Shown: positions 6,761 to 13,388 of the stretch, one piece after another
How the letters are laid out: each line of letters opens with the position of its first letter
How positions within the stretch are numbered: the stretch's first letter is position 1
Origin: an uncultured Collinsella sp.
GTDB taxonomy: Bacteria > Actinomycetota > Coriobacteriia > Coriobacteriales > Coriobacteriaceae
Direction: 5' to 3'
Assembly (NCBI GenBank): GCA_900765185.1
Contig: CAAFQT010000262.1
Span: forward strand, 1 to 16,793
Length of the DNA: 16,793 nt
The notes under the pieces: model-generated
Database searches by the model: none
The model's input: the letters and a program-made list of their open reading frames with translations, nothing else
What the model was told of the DNA's origin: nothing
Program-made: the position numbers and the translations under genes

Positions 6761-6789
6761 CGGGCACTCGCTATCGGAGGAAAACTTAC

Positions 6790-7560
6790 ATGTGGGATTG
6801 GATCGTTAACATCCTTTTTGAGCTGCTCAAGCTCATCCAGACCTTTGCGGTCGACTGGGGCCTGTCCATCATCATCCTGGTGGTCATTATCCGTCTGCTG
6901 CTGACGCCGCTTATGCTCAAGTCGACCAAGTCGACGGCCCGCATGCAGGTGCTGCAGCCCAAGATGCTCGAGATCCAGGAGCGCTATGCAGACGATCCCC
7001 AGCGTCAGGCCGAGGAGATGCAGAAGTTCTACAGCGAGAACAAGTTCAACCCCATGGCTGGTTGTCTGCCGCTGCTGATCCAGATGCCTATCATGTTCGC
7101 CCTGTTCACGTTGCTGCGCAATCTGCCGCAGTACTTTGACGAGGGCACGTTCTCGTTCTTCAACATTCTGCCCGACCTGACCACGACGCCGAGCGCTTCC
7201 TTTGCCGATGGCTTTATGGTTGCACTGCCTGCGCTGGTCTGCCTGATCCTGTTTGCCGTCCTGACCCTGATTCCGCAGCTGTATATGTCTCGCAATCAGA
7301 CTGGTCAGCAGGCCCAGAGCATGCGCATGATGGCCGTTGTTATGACCGTCATGATGCTCTGGATGGGCTGGAGCCTGCCCGTCGGCGTTCTGCTCTATTA
7401 CGATGTATCTTCTGCTTGGCAGGTTATCCAGCAGATCTTCGTGACGCAGAAGGTTATCGACAAGGCCAAGGCCGATGAGGAGGAGCGTCTTAAGAACGCC
7501 CCGCTGCAGGTCGAGGTCACGCGCCGCGAGAAGAAGCCGCGTCCGCACAAGAAGAAGTAG
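6790..7560 (+). CDS. yidC: YidC/Oxa1-family membrane protein insertase
   Basis: 256 residues, the short form without the periplasmic P1 domain of Gram-negative YidC. It inserts and folds membrane proteins alone or with SecYEG. Hydrophobic segments are near 23-41, 91-111, 142-166, 178-194 and 196-213. The cavity arginine is Arg35 in IIRLLLTPL. A cytoplasmic hairpin lies at about 45-88. The basic tail REKKPRPHKKK fits ribosome contact. There is no lipobox cysteine near the N-terminus, unlike many Firmicute versions. GGAGG lies 9 nt before the ATG. It follows yidD and precedes jag, the usual order. Confidence 0.97.
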   Translation: MWDWIVNILFELLKLIQTFAVDWGLSIIILVVIIRLLLTPLMLKSTKSTARMQVLQPKMLEIQERYADDPQRQAEEMQKFYSENKFNPMAGCLPLLIQMPIMFALFTLLRNLPQYFDEGTFSFFNILPDLTTTPSASFADGFMVALPALVCLILFAVLTLIPQLYMSRNQTGQQAQSMRMMAVVMTVMMLWMGWSLPVGVLLYYDVSSAWQVIQQIFVTQKVIDKAKADEEERLKNAPLQVEVTRREKKPRPHKKK

Positions 7561-7578
7561 TCGGGATATCAATCTTAT

Positions 7579-7590
7579 TTAGGTACCTAA
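7579..7590. repeat. 12-bp perfect palindrome TTAGGTACCTAA, copy 1
   Basis: It sits in the 45-nt gap between yidC and jag, 5 nt before the jag ribosome binding site. An identical copy, also followed by C, lies at 11083-11094. It could be an operator; its function is unknown. Confidence 0.6.
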
Positions 7591-7605
7591 CTTTTGGAGT
7601 ACGTT

Positions 7606-8175
7606 ATGTCTGAAGAGATCATCGAGGATATGCTTGAGGAGGTTGCCCCGCAGGTTGCGGGCGATTATCCCGAGATTGCACAGCGCTACAAGGCTGGTGA
7701 AGAGCTGACTGATGAGGAGCTTGACACCATTGCCGATGTTGCGATTTCTATTCTGCGTTCCATCCTTTCGCACTTCGATGCCGCCAACTCTCCTATCGAT
7801 GAGTATGAGGGCGACGAGGGTGAGCTGATTCTGGATGTAACGGCTCCCGACCTTGCTGTTCTCATTGGCCGTCATGGTCGCACCCTTGATGCCCTTCAGG
7901 TTATGTTCTCTTTGCTAGTGAGCCGCAAGCTTGGCTTTAGGTATCCGGTTGTAGTGGACGTCGAGGGATACAAGAGCCGCCGTCAGGACAAGGTTGCCTC
8001 CATGGCACAGTCTGCAGCCGAGCGTGCCATCCGCACTCATAAGAGTGTTTCGCTTCCGCCCATGAATGCCTATGAGCGTCGACTGGTTCACATTGCACTT
8101 CGTGGCAATGATGCCGTCGATACTCATTCTGAGGGTTCTGACCCTGATCGCCATGTGGTGATTGTTGCTCGATAA
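7606..8175 (+). CDS. jag: Jag/KhpB-type RNA-binding protein (KH and R3H domains)
   Basis: 189 residues. The first 65 are acidic and do not clearly match the usual Jag_N domain. A KH domain follows with the GxxG loop GRHG (88-91) in LAVLIGRHGRTLDALQ, then an R3H domain with ERRLVH (157-162; R158 and H162) and the TDP-like segment SEGSDPDRHVVI. KhpB binds RNA, often with KhpA, and influences cell division and envelope growth in Firmicutes. The ATG at 7606 is chosen because GGAG lies 6 nt upstream; an in-frame TTG at 7594 would place the ribosome binding site inside the gene. A strong terminator follows after 18 nt. Confidence 0.93.
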   Translation: MSEEIIEDMLEEVAPQVAGDYPEIAQRYKAGEELTDEELDTIADVAISILRSILSHFDAANSPIDEYEGDEGELILDVTAPDLAVLIGRHGRTLDALQVMFSLLVSRKLGFRYPVVVDVEGYKSRRQDKVASMAQSAAERAIRTHKSVSLPPMNAYERRLVHIALRGNDAVDTHSEGSDPDRHVVIVAR

Positions 8176-8193
8176 TCTGCTCGAGCTTATGCT

Positions 8194-8225
8194 AAGGGGA
8201 CGTGGTTTCCACGTCCCCTTTTTTT
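8194..8225 (+). terminator. Rho-independent terminator after jag
   Basis: A perfect 12-bp stem (8194-8205 with 8209-8220), a TTT loop and a run of seven T ending at 8225. This is the textbook form and should end the rpmH-jag transcript, so rsmG needs its own promoter. Confidence 0.95.
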
Positions 8226-8271
8226 GTCAAAAGTTCTCGATACACTGATTTTTGTCAGAAAGGAGCTTTCG

Positions 8272-9009
8272 TTGTTAGTACTTACTGATCAACAAGCTGA
8301 CGAGATGTTGACTCGTCTATCTTCCTATTGCAAAGAGTATTCCTTGAGCGTATCTGATGTTGAGCTGAGGAAATGTATTCAGCATTTGGATTTGGTTCTG
8401 GAAACAAATAAGACAACTAATCTCACCCGTATTCTTAACGTAGAAGATGCTGCGGTACTTCATATCCTCGACTCACTTGTTTTGCTCCCCTATATCAATA
8501 AGGCTCCTGAGGGAGCTTTGCTCGATATGGGGACAGGTGCGGGCTTCCCTGGTATTCCGTTAACCATAGCCACGCATCGTAAAACTACTTATATTGACTC
8601 TGTTGGTAAGAAGGTTGATGCCGTCAATTCTTTTGTTCATGCTCTTGGGTTGAAACATGCTCATGCGATTCATGATCGCCTTGAAGAATATGCTCGAAGC
8701 CATAAGAAGCAGTTTTCTGTCGTAACCGCCCGCGCACTTGCCCCTCTACCGATTCTTGTTGAGTATGCGGCTCCGTTCCTCAAGGATGGAGGTCTATTTG
8801 TTGTCACCAAGGGTAATCCTTCGGATGAGGAGCTAGTTTCCGGCATGTCGGCAGCTAAGATTTGCGGCTTCACTTTGCTTCTTAATGACGCAATCGATTT
8901 GCCTGAGGGCTTGGGCCACAGGGAGTTCATTGTTCTCAAGAAGAGTCATCCAGCATCTGTTTCATTGCCTCGTGCAAATGGCATGGCTAAGAAGAATCCG
9001 CTTGCCTAG
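8272..9009 (+). CDS. rsmG: RsmG, 16S rRNA G527 N7-methyltransferase
   Basis: 245 residues from a TTG start. It methylates N7 of 16S rRNA guanine 527 (E. coli numbering) with S-adenosylmethionine. Motif I is LLDMGTGAGFPGIPL (83-97). VTARALAPLPILVEYAAPFL (151-170) and the C-terminal SLPRANGMAKKNPLA also fit the family. The TTG at 8272 is chosen because AGGAG lies 6 nt upstream; the in-frame TTG at 8224 lies in the T-run of the terminator. Codons are clearly more AT-rich than in yidC or rlmN. The first parS site begins 1 nt after the stop, and parA follows, so this gene and parAB may share a transcript. Confidence 0.95.
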   Translation: MLVLTDQQADEMLTRLSSYCKEYSLSVSDVELRKCIQHLDLVLETNKTTNLTRILNVEDAAVLHILDSLVLLPYINKAPEGALLDMGTGAGFPGIPLTIATHRKTTYIDSVGKKVDAVNSFVHALGLKHAHAIHDRLEEYARSHKKQFSVVTARALAPLPILVEYAAPFLKDGGLFVVTKGNPSDEELVSGMSAAKICGFTLLLNDAIDLPEGLGHREFIVLKKSHPASVSLPRANGMAKKNPLA

Positions 9010-9010
9010 A

Positions 9011-9026
9011 TGTTTCACGTGAAACA
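9011..9026. promoter_or_regulatory. parS centromere site 1
   Basis: A perfect 16-bp TGTTTCACGTGAAACA palindrome, extending to 18 bp with flanking A and T. It is the ParB-binding and CTP-clamp loading sequence. It begins 1 nt after the rsmG stop. Confidence 0.97.
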
Positions 9027-9049
9027 TAATGGATACTAACAACTTGCAG

Positions 9050-9065
9050 TGTTTCACGTGAAACA
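9050..9065. promoter_or_regulatory. parS centromere site 2
   Basis: A second perfect TGTTTCACGTGAAACA, exactly 39 bp after the first, with an unrelated 23-bp spacer between them. Confidence 0.97.
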
Positions 9066-9088
9066 TGGCGGTTGATATCGAATCGGAA

Positions 9089-9104
9089 TGTTTCACGTGA
9101 AACA
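9089..9104. promoter_or_regulatory. parS centromere site 3
   Basis: A third perfect copy, again 39 bp after the previous one with a 23-bp spacer. It lies 39 nt upstream of parA, so ParB bound here could also affect parA expression. Confidence 0.97.
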
Positions 9105-9143
9105 TCCTCCGTTTGACAGCTTTAATACACACCAGGAGGGACC

Positions 9144-9944
9144 GTGGGATTTCGCGACGTTAAGCGTTCTAAGAACGCAAAAGACACGCGTATCATTGCA
9201 ATCATCAATCAAAAAGGCGGCGTCGGTAAGTCAACGACGGCTGTAAACCTTGCAGCAGCACTGGGTGAGCAGGGTCGTAAGACACTGATTGTCGATTTTG
9301 ATCCGCAGGGAAACAGTACCAGTGGATTTGGAATTGAAAAAGAAGACCTTGATCACTGCATCTATGATGCATTGTTGAATGATGTGCCGGCAGAATCGCT
9401 TGTTCTTGATACAAATTGCAAAAAGGTATTCGTAATTCCAGCTACGATTCAGCTTGCAGGTGCCGAAATTGAGCTCGTAAGCGCAATTGCTCGTGAAACC
9501 CGCCTCAAAGATTTGCTTGAGCCGATTCAGGACGAGTTCGATTTTATTTTCATTGACTGTCCTCCTTCGCTCGGCCTGCTTACTATCAATGCCTTGACCG
9601 CAGCAGATAGCGTTTTGATTCCAATCCAGTGTGAGTATTACGCACTCGAGGGCGTTACGAAGCTGCTTGAGTCAATGAAGATGGTCAAATCACGTCTGAA
9701 CAAGGGCTTAGACACCTATGGCGTGCTTATGACCATGTATGACTCACGTACTTCTTTGTCGAATCAGGTTGTTGAGGAAGTTCAATCGTACTTTGGTGAT
9801 AAGGCGTTTAAGACGCTGATTCCCCGTACGGTTAAAATCTCTGAAGCTCCGTCTTTTGGAGAACCGGTAATTACCTATGCACCTCAAAATAAGGGTGCAA
9901 AAGCGTATATGAACCTTGCAAAAGAGGTGATCAAGCGTGCCTAG
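9144..9944 (+). CDS. parA: ParA/Soj chromosome-partitioning ATPase
   Basis: 266 residues from a GTG start, with AGGAGG 4 nt upstream. The deviant Walker A is KGGVGKST (24-31), Walker A' is LIVDFDPQGN (48-57), Walker B is FIFIDCPP (134-141), and the C-terminal TVKISEAPSFGEP is conserved. ParA binds the nucleoid as an ATP dimer and, with ParB at parS, moves origins; in Bacillus the homologue Soj also regulates DnaA. The N-terminal 13 residues before the fold are basic and variable. The gene is AT-richer than its outer neighbours. Its last 8 nt overlap the parB start, implying translational coupling. Confidence 0.97.
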   Translation: MGFRDVKRSKNAKDTRIIAIINQKGGVGKSTTAVNLAAALGEQGRKTLIVDFDPQGNSTSGFGIEKEDLDHCIYDALLNDVPAESLVLDTNCKKVFVIPATIQLAGAEIELVSAIARETRLKDLLEPIQDEFDFIFIDCPPSLGLLTINALTAADSVLIPIQCEYYALEGVTKLLESMKMVKSRLNKGLDTYGVLMTMYDSRTSLSNQVVEEVQSYFGDKAFKTLIPRTVKISEAPSFGEPVITYAPQNKGAKAYMNLAKEVIKRA

Positions 9945-10842
9945 TGCAAAGAAACGTGGTGGATTGGGACGCGGACTCAATGCTTTGGTCTCAGAGGCTG
10001 AGTATGAGACCGGTGGTTCTGCTGCATCTGCTTCAAATGCCGCATCTGAAACAAAACTACCTATTGAGGATATCGTTCCCAACCCTAATCAACCGCGAAT
10101 TCACTTTAATGAAACTGAACTTCGCGAGTTGAGCGAGTCAATCCAAGAACATGGCGTTTTGCAGCCGCTCTTGGTTCGCAAGCATGGAAACGGCTATGAG
10201 ATCATCGCTGGTGAGCGTCGTTACCAGGCGTCAAAGCTTGCTGGTCTTGAGGAACTGCCTGTCATCATTAAAGATGTTAATGATGAAGAGATGCTGGCTC
10301 TTGCTCTTATCGAAAATCTTCAGCGTTCTGATCTGAATCCCGTCGAAGAGGCTAAGGGCTATCGCCAGCTCATCGATGCTAGCGGTATGACCCAGGAGGC
10401 GTTGTCGAAGGCCGTAAGCAAGTCACGCTCTACAATTACAAACTCGCTGCGCCTTCTCGATCTCCCCGAAGTAGTTCAGCAGATGATTTTTGAGGGTAAA
10501 CTTACTGCTGGTCACGCACGTGCGATTCTTGCAGTTCCCTATGAGGACGCGCGAATTCGACTTGCAGAGAAGGTTGTTGCAGAGGGCCTTTCCGTAAGAG
10601 CGACAGAAAATCTTGCTCCATTGTTTTCTGCCGGAGAGACGCCTAAGACGCCGAGGCCTGCAACGCCTCAGTCTTTTAAAAAGGCTGCGCGTGCACTTCG
10701 TCAGGTATTTAATACCAACGTTCGCGTGAAGAGCTCGCGTGGAAAGAATAAGATTGAGATTGAGTTTAAAGACGAGGAAGAGCTCTCTCGTATTCTTGGT
10801 GAAATGATTCAGTTTGATCAAGGAGGCCAAGATGAGGAATAA
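9937..10842 (+). CDS. parB: ParB/Spo0J centromere-binding CTPase
   Basis: 301 residues from a GTG inside the end of parA. The N-terminal peptide KKRGGLGRGLNALV (5-18) is the ParA-activating type. The CTP-binding domain has IIAGERRYQA (89-98) and ENLQRSDL (126-133), and the helix-turn-helix that reads parS is about 152-173. The C-terminal part (about 245-301) would be the dimerisation domain. The usual GERRxRA motif here reads GERRYQA, with Gln97 in place of the second Arg. ParB loads at parS, spreads as a clamp and recruits ParA and SMC. Three perfect parS sites lie 0.9 kb upstream. The next gene overlaps its last 11 nt. Confidence 0.97.
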   Translation: MPSAKKRGGLGRGLNALVSEAEYETGGSAASASNAASETKLPIEDIVPNPNQPRIHFNETELRELSESIQEHGVLQPLLVRKHGNGYEIIAGERRYQASKLAGLEELPVIIKDVNDEEMLALALIENLQRSDLNPVEEAKGYRQLIDASGMTQEALSKAVSKSRSTITNSLRLLDLPEVVQQMIFEGKLTAGHARAILAVPYEDARIRLAEKVVAEGLSVRATENLAPLFSAGETPKTPRPATPQSFKKAARALRQVFNTNVRVKSSRGKNKIEIEFKDEEELSRILGEMIQFDQGGQDEE

Positions 10843-11086
10843 GATTTTAACTGCGATTGCATTGGTGACGGCTGTCGCGGCTGGTGCCTTTGCTGGCTAT
10901 GAGATCGCGACAGACGATGAACTTCGAGGTCGTTTGCTTCGTGGCGCGCAAGATATTGTCGATACTTCCAAGAAGAAAATGGATGTCATGACAGAAGATG
11001 TTGCCATGCGCACTGCTCAGGTAACGAAAAATCCAAGGATTAATCAAGGTTGGGTTAGCAACCAATGGGAAAATGTAGGCTATTAG
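10832..11086 (+). CDS. Small single-pass membrane protein coupled to parB, unknown function
   Basis: 84 residues from an ATG with AAGGAGG 5 nt upstream, overlapping the last 11 nt of parB in another frame. A hydrophobic Ala/Val/Ile-rich segment at about 5-24 could be a membrane anchor or an uncleaved signal. Then come a charged helical region with LRGRLLRGAQDIVDTSKKKM (31-50) and an aromatic end, NQGWVSNQWENVGY (71-84). The layout, one N-terminal membrane helix and then an amphipathic helix, resembles YtxH-type small proteins, but I cannot assign a family. Codon use matches parB. The overlap and strong ribosome binding site argue that it is a real gene made together with ParB. Its stop lies within a 12-bp palindrome. 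Confidence 0.8.
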   Translation: MRNKILTAIALVTAVAAGAFAGYEIATDDELRGRLLRGAQDIVDTSKKKMDVMTEDVAMRTAQVTKNPRINQGWVSNQWENVGY

Positions 11087-11094
11087 GTACCTAA
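11083..11094. repeat. 12-bp perfect palindrome TTAGGTACCTAA, copy 2
   Basis: Identical to 7579-7590. It contains the stop codon of the small membrane-protein gene and precedes the terminator of that operon by about 24 nt. Confidence 0.6.
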
Positions 11095-11117
11095 CAATTA
11101 CCCTGCATATTTTGAGG

Positions 11118-11156
11118 GGCCCTTGTCTGATTCATGAGACAAGGGCCGCTTATTTT
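11118..11156 (+). terminator. Terminator of the parA-parB-small protein operon
   Basis: A perfect 11-bp stem, GGCCCTTGTCT (11118-11128) with AGACAAGGGCC (11137-11147), has an 8-nt loop and a modest T-rich tail (TTATTTT, 11150-11156). The weak tail makes it less certain than the jag terminator. Confidence 0.75.
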
Positions 11157-11210
11157 GTCCGTAAAAAATGGGAAAGCTAGCAGCGGTCCAAAATTGAGGT
11201 CAATAAATGA

Positions 11211-11247
11211 AACGGCCCCGGTTGCATATCCTGCAACAGGGGCCGTT
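11211..11247 (-). terminator. Terminator of rlmN
   Basis: AACGGCCCC (11211-11219) pairs with GGGGCCGTT (11239-11247). After one mismatch GTTGCA (11221-11226) pairs with TGCAAC (11232-11237) around a 5-nt loop. On the minus strand it lies 37 nt past the rlmN stop and is followed by a T-rich TTTCATTTATT, so it should end rlmN transcription and may also block read-through from parB. Confidence 0.75.
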
Positions 11248-11250
11248 CGA

Positions 11251-11266
11251 TGTTTCACATGAAACG
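11251..11266. other. Degenerate parS-like site between the rlmN stop and its terminator
   Basis: TGTTTCACATGAAACG matches parS at 14 of 16 positions and 13 of 14 in the core. It is 2.1 kb from the perfect triple, within the normal range of ParB spreading. Confidence 0.5.
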
Positions 11267-11284
11267 TTTAGGAGTGTGACTCCC

Positions 11285-12337
11285 CTATGCGTTCTTCTGA
11301 ACTTTGAAACGCTGTTTCAGCTGTCCGCAAGCGGCGTCAATATCGTTACCACGGGAGTTACGAATCGTGGTCTCGATGCCACGGGACTCAAGACGACGCT
11401 GAAGATCCTCAACCTTATGAATCGGCGACGGCTTGAGCGGGCTGCCCTCGATGTCGTTAAGCTGAATCAGGTTAACGTGGCACAGCGTTCCCTCGCAGAA
11501 GTCGCAGAGCGCTTGCATCTCGGGATTCGTATCGTTGACGCCTTCGATCATGGCGTACTCATAGGTTGGGCGGCGGCCAGTCTTCTCGGTGTAGAGCTGA
11601 AGCGCCTCGTGAAGGCGGAGCAGCGTGTACTTCTTAACACCGGGCATGAGCTTATTGCGCGTCGACTGGATGGCGGAATGCAGGGAAACAGCAAGCGTGA
11701 ACTGCTCGGAGATGTCGGCGAATTTGCGAATACCGGGAATAACGCCGCTGGTAGAGACGGTGAGGTGACGAGCGCCGATACCGATGCCATCGGGGTCGTT
11801 GAGGATTCGCAACGCCTTGAGAACCTCGTCGTAGTTGGCAAACGGCTCGCCCTGGCCCATGAAGACGACGCTCGTGGCGCGCTCGCCAAAGTCGTTGGAT
11901 ACATGAAGTACCTGGTCGACGATCTCCTGAGCTGTCAGCGAGCGCTTGAGGCCGTTAAGGCCGGTGGCGCAAAAGGCGCAGCCCATGCCACAGCCTGCCT
12001 GGGTGGAAACACAGACGGAAAGATTGTTACGGCGGGGCATACCGACAGTCTCGACGGAAATGCCGTCGTGGTACTCAAGCAGATACTTACGAGAGCCATC
12101 CTTAGACACCTGCTTGGTGAGCTCGGTCGGCGTATCAAAGGCAAAAGCCTCTTTAAGCTGCTCGCGGAAAGCCTTGGGAAGGTTTGTCATATCATCAAAC
12201 GAACAAACGTTCTTTTCAAAGACCCATTCGATGAGCTGCTTCGCGCGGAAGGCGGGCTGGCCAAGTTCGGCCACAAGCTCGCGAATATCGTTTTGGCTCA
12301 AGTCGCGAATGTCCTGAGATTTAGTCCTGGGATTCAT
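11285..12337 (-). CDS. rlmN: RlmN, dual-specificity rRNA/tRNA adenine-C2 methyltransferase (radical SAM)
   Basis: 350 residues. RlmN methylates C2 of 23S rRNA adenosine 2503 and tRNA adenosine 37 (E. coli numbering). The radical-SAM cluster motif CxxxCxxC is C116, C120, C123 in AGCGMGCAFCATG. The C-terminal methyl-carrying cysteine is C337 in NDIDAACGQL, and MGQGEPFANYDEV plus STSGVIPGI are family segments. The N-terminal helical domain (1-80) is normal. The ATG has AAAGG 6 nt upstream. It is convergent to the parB operon and divergent from ddl, with an 85-nt shared upstream region. A long open frame on the opposite strand is an antisense shadow. Confidence 0.97.
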   Translation of the reverse strand: MNPRTKSQDIRDLSQNDIRELVAELGQPAFRAKQLIEWVFEKNVCSFDDMTNLPKAFREQLKEAFAFDTPTELTKQVSKDGSRKYLLEYHDGISVETVGMPRRNNLSVCVSTQAGCGMGCAFCATGLNGLKRSLTAQEIVDQVLHVSNDFGERATSVVFMGQGEPFANYDEVLKALRILNDPDGIGIGARHLTVSTSGVIPGIRKFADISEQFTLAVSLHSAIQSTRNKLMPGVKKYTLLRLHEALQLYTEKTGRRPTYEYAMIEGVNDTNPEMQALCDFCEGTLCHVNLIQLNDIEGSPLKPSPIHKVEDLQRRLESRGIETTIRNSRGNDIDAACGQLKQRFKVQKNA

Positions 12338-12352
12338 GGAAGCCTTTCGATT

Positions 12353-12382
12353 TTGGGGAAACGTAGAGGGTATCGCTACAAT
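12353..12382 (+). promoter_or_regulatory. Possible promoter of ddl
   Basis: TACAAT (12377-12382) is a good -10, but the matching -35 is only TTGGGG (12353-12358, 18-bp spacer). The start would be about 12389, giving a leader of roughly 35 nt. Low certainty. Confidence 0.35.
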
Positions 12383-12422
12383 ATGGTATCAGCTGCAGAA
12401 ATTTTAGAGGAGGAGTCTGCCC

Positions 12423-13388
12423 ATGCCGGGTAAAAGCCTAGAGAACATGCACGTAGCGGTCTTGGCGGGCGGTCATTCCGCTGAGCGCGAGATTTCGCTC
12501 AATTCGGGAAAGAACGTCGTGGTGGCCTTGAAGGAGGCTGGCTACACTTCGGTGGAGCTGCTCGACACGGCTGCCGATGATTTTATGGTAACCATGGCGA
12601 CCGGCGGCTTTGACGTGGCGTTTATCGCCATGCACGGCGCCGGCGGTGAGGATGGTGCCATGCAGGGTGCCATGGAGACCCTGGGTATCCCCTACACGGC
12701 ATCGGGCGTGCTCGCGAGCGCCTGCGGTGCCGACAAGGAGGTCTCGAAGCTCCTGTACGCCAAGGCGGGCATCCCCGTTGCCCCCGGCCTTGCGCTCGAG
12801 GTGGGCGATGAAGTCGATATCGATCATATCGTCGAGGTTTGTGGCGAGCGCTGCTTTGTGAAGCCGGCCGTAAACGGTTCCAGCTATGGCATTTCCCTGG
12901 TCCATGAGCCCTCCGAGCTGTCCGCGGCAATCGCCAAGGCGTTTGAGTACGGCGACAAAGTGCTGGTCGAGAAGTGCATCGAGGGTACCGAGATCACCGT
13001 CGGCGTATACGGCGAGGATGACGTGCGCGCCCTGCCGATTGTTGAGATCCGTAAGCCCGAGGACTGCGAGTTCTACGATCTGGACGTGAAGTATGTCGAC
13101 CCTACGGACATCCATCGCATTCCGGCGCAGATTTCGCCCGAGAACTACGCTCGTGCCCAGGAGCTCGCCTGTGCTGCCCATAAGGCACTCGGCTGCCTGG
13201 GTATTTCGCGCAGCGACTTTATCGTGAGCGAGAATGGCCCCGTCATCCTCGAGACCAACACGATTCCCGGCATGACCGATACGTCGCTGTATCCGGATGA
13301 GATTCGCCACACCGATGACATGACGTTCCCGCAGGTCTGTGACAGTCTAATTCGTATGGGACTTCGTCGAGCGGGCGTTGCATGCTAA
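12423..13388 (+). CDS. ddl: D-alanine--D-alanine ligase
   Basis: 321 residues, ATP-grasp fold. It joins two D-alanines for the peptidoglycan stem peptide. The N-terminal GGHSAEREISLNSG (16-29) carries the substrate-side Glu; CFVKPAVNGSSYGIS (144-158) is the ATP-binding lysine and omega-loop region; RSDF (263-266) and LETNTIPGMT (276-285) hold metal and substrate ligands. DLDVKYVDP (219-227) is the Lys-Tyr type seen in D-Ala-D-Ala rather than D-Ala-D-Lac ligases. AGGAGG lies 9 nt before the ATG. The last 7 nt overlap the start of the helicase gene, so the two are translationally coupled although their roles are unrelated. Confidence 0.96.
   Translation: MPGKSLENMHVAVLAGGHSAEREISLNSGKNVVVALKEAGYTSVELLDTAADDFMVTMATGGFDVAFIAMHGAGGEDGAMQGAMETLGIPYTASGVLASACGADKEVSKLLYAKAGIPVAPGLALEVGDEVDIDHIVEVCGERCFVKPAVNGSSYGISLVHEPSELSAAIAKAFEYGDKVLVEKCIEGTEITVGVYGEDDVRALPIVEIRKPEDCEFYDLDVKYVDPTDIHRIPAQISPENYARAQELACAAHKALGCLGISRSDFIVSENGPVILETNTIPGMTDTSLYPDEIRHTDDMTFPQVCDSLIRMGLRRAGVAC

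Noticed and set aside
7594..7605. Upstream TTG start for jag
   Set aside because: GGAG at 7596-7599 would then be inside the gene; it is well placed for the ATG at 7606.
8224..8271. Upstream TTG start for rsmG
   Set aside because: It lies in the T-run of the jag terminator and has no usable ribosome binding site; AGGAG supports the TTG at 8272.
9011..9104. Three short, regularly spaced repeats that look like a mini CRISPR array
   Set aside because: Repeats are 16-18 bp perfect parS palindromes next to parA and parB, and spacers are only 23 bp.
9113..9118. TTGACA as a -35 box for parA
   Set aside because: No -10 box lies at 16-18 bp; TAATAC is only 5 bp downstream.
9486..9499. Another parS-like half-site inside parA
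   Set aside because: Only 11 of 14 core positions match and one arm is poor, so it is probably chance.
11207..12433. Long plus-strand open frame of 408 codons opposite rlmN
   Set aside because: It runs across the rlmN terminator hairpin and near-parS, lacks motifs and is an antisense shadow.
12438..13310. Minus-strand frame of 290 codons opposite ddl
   Set aside because: Antisense to a well-supported ATP-grasp gene with no domain of its own.
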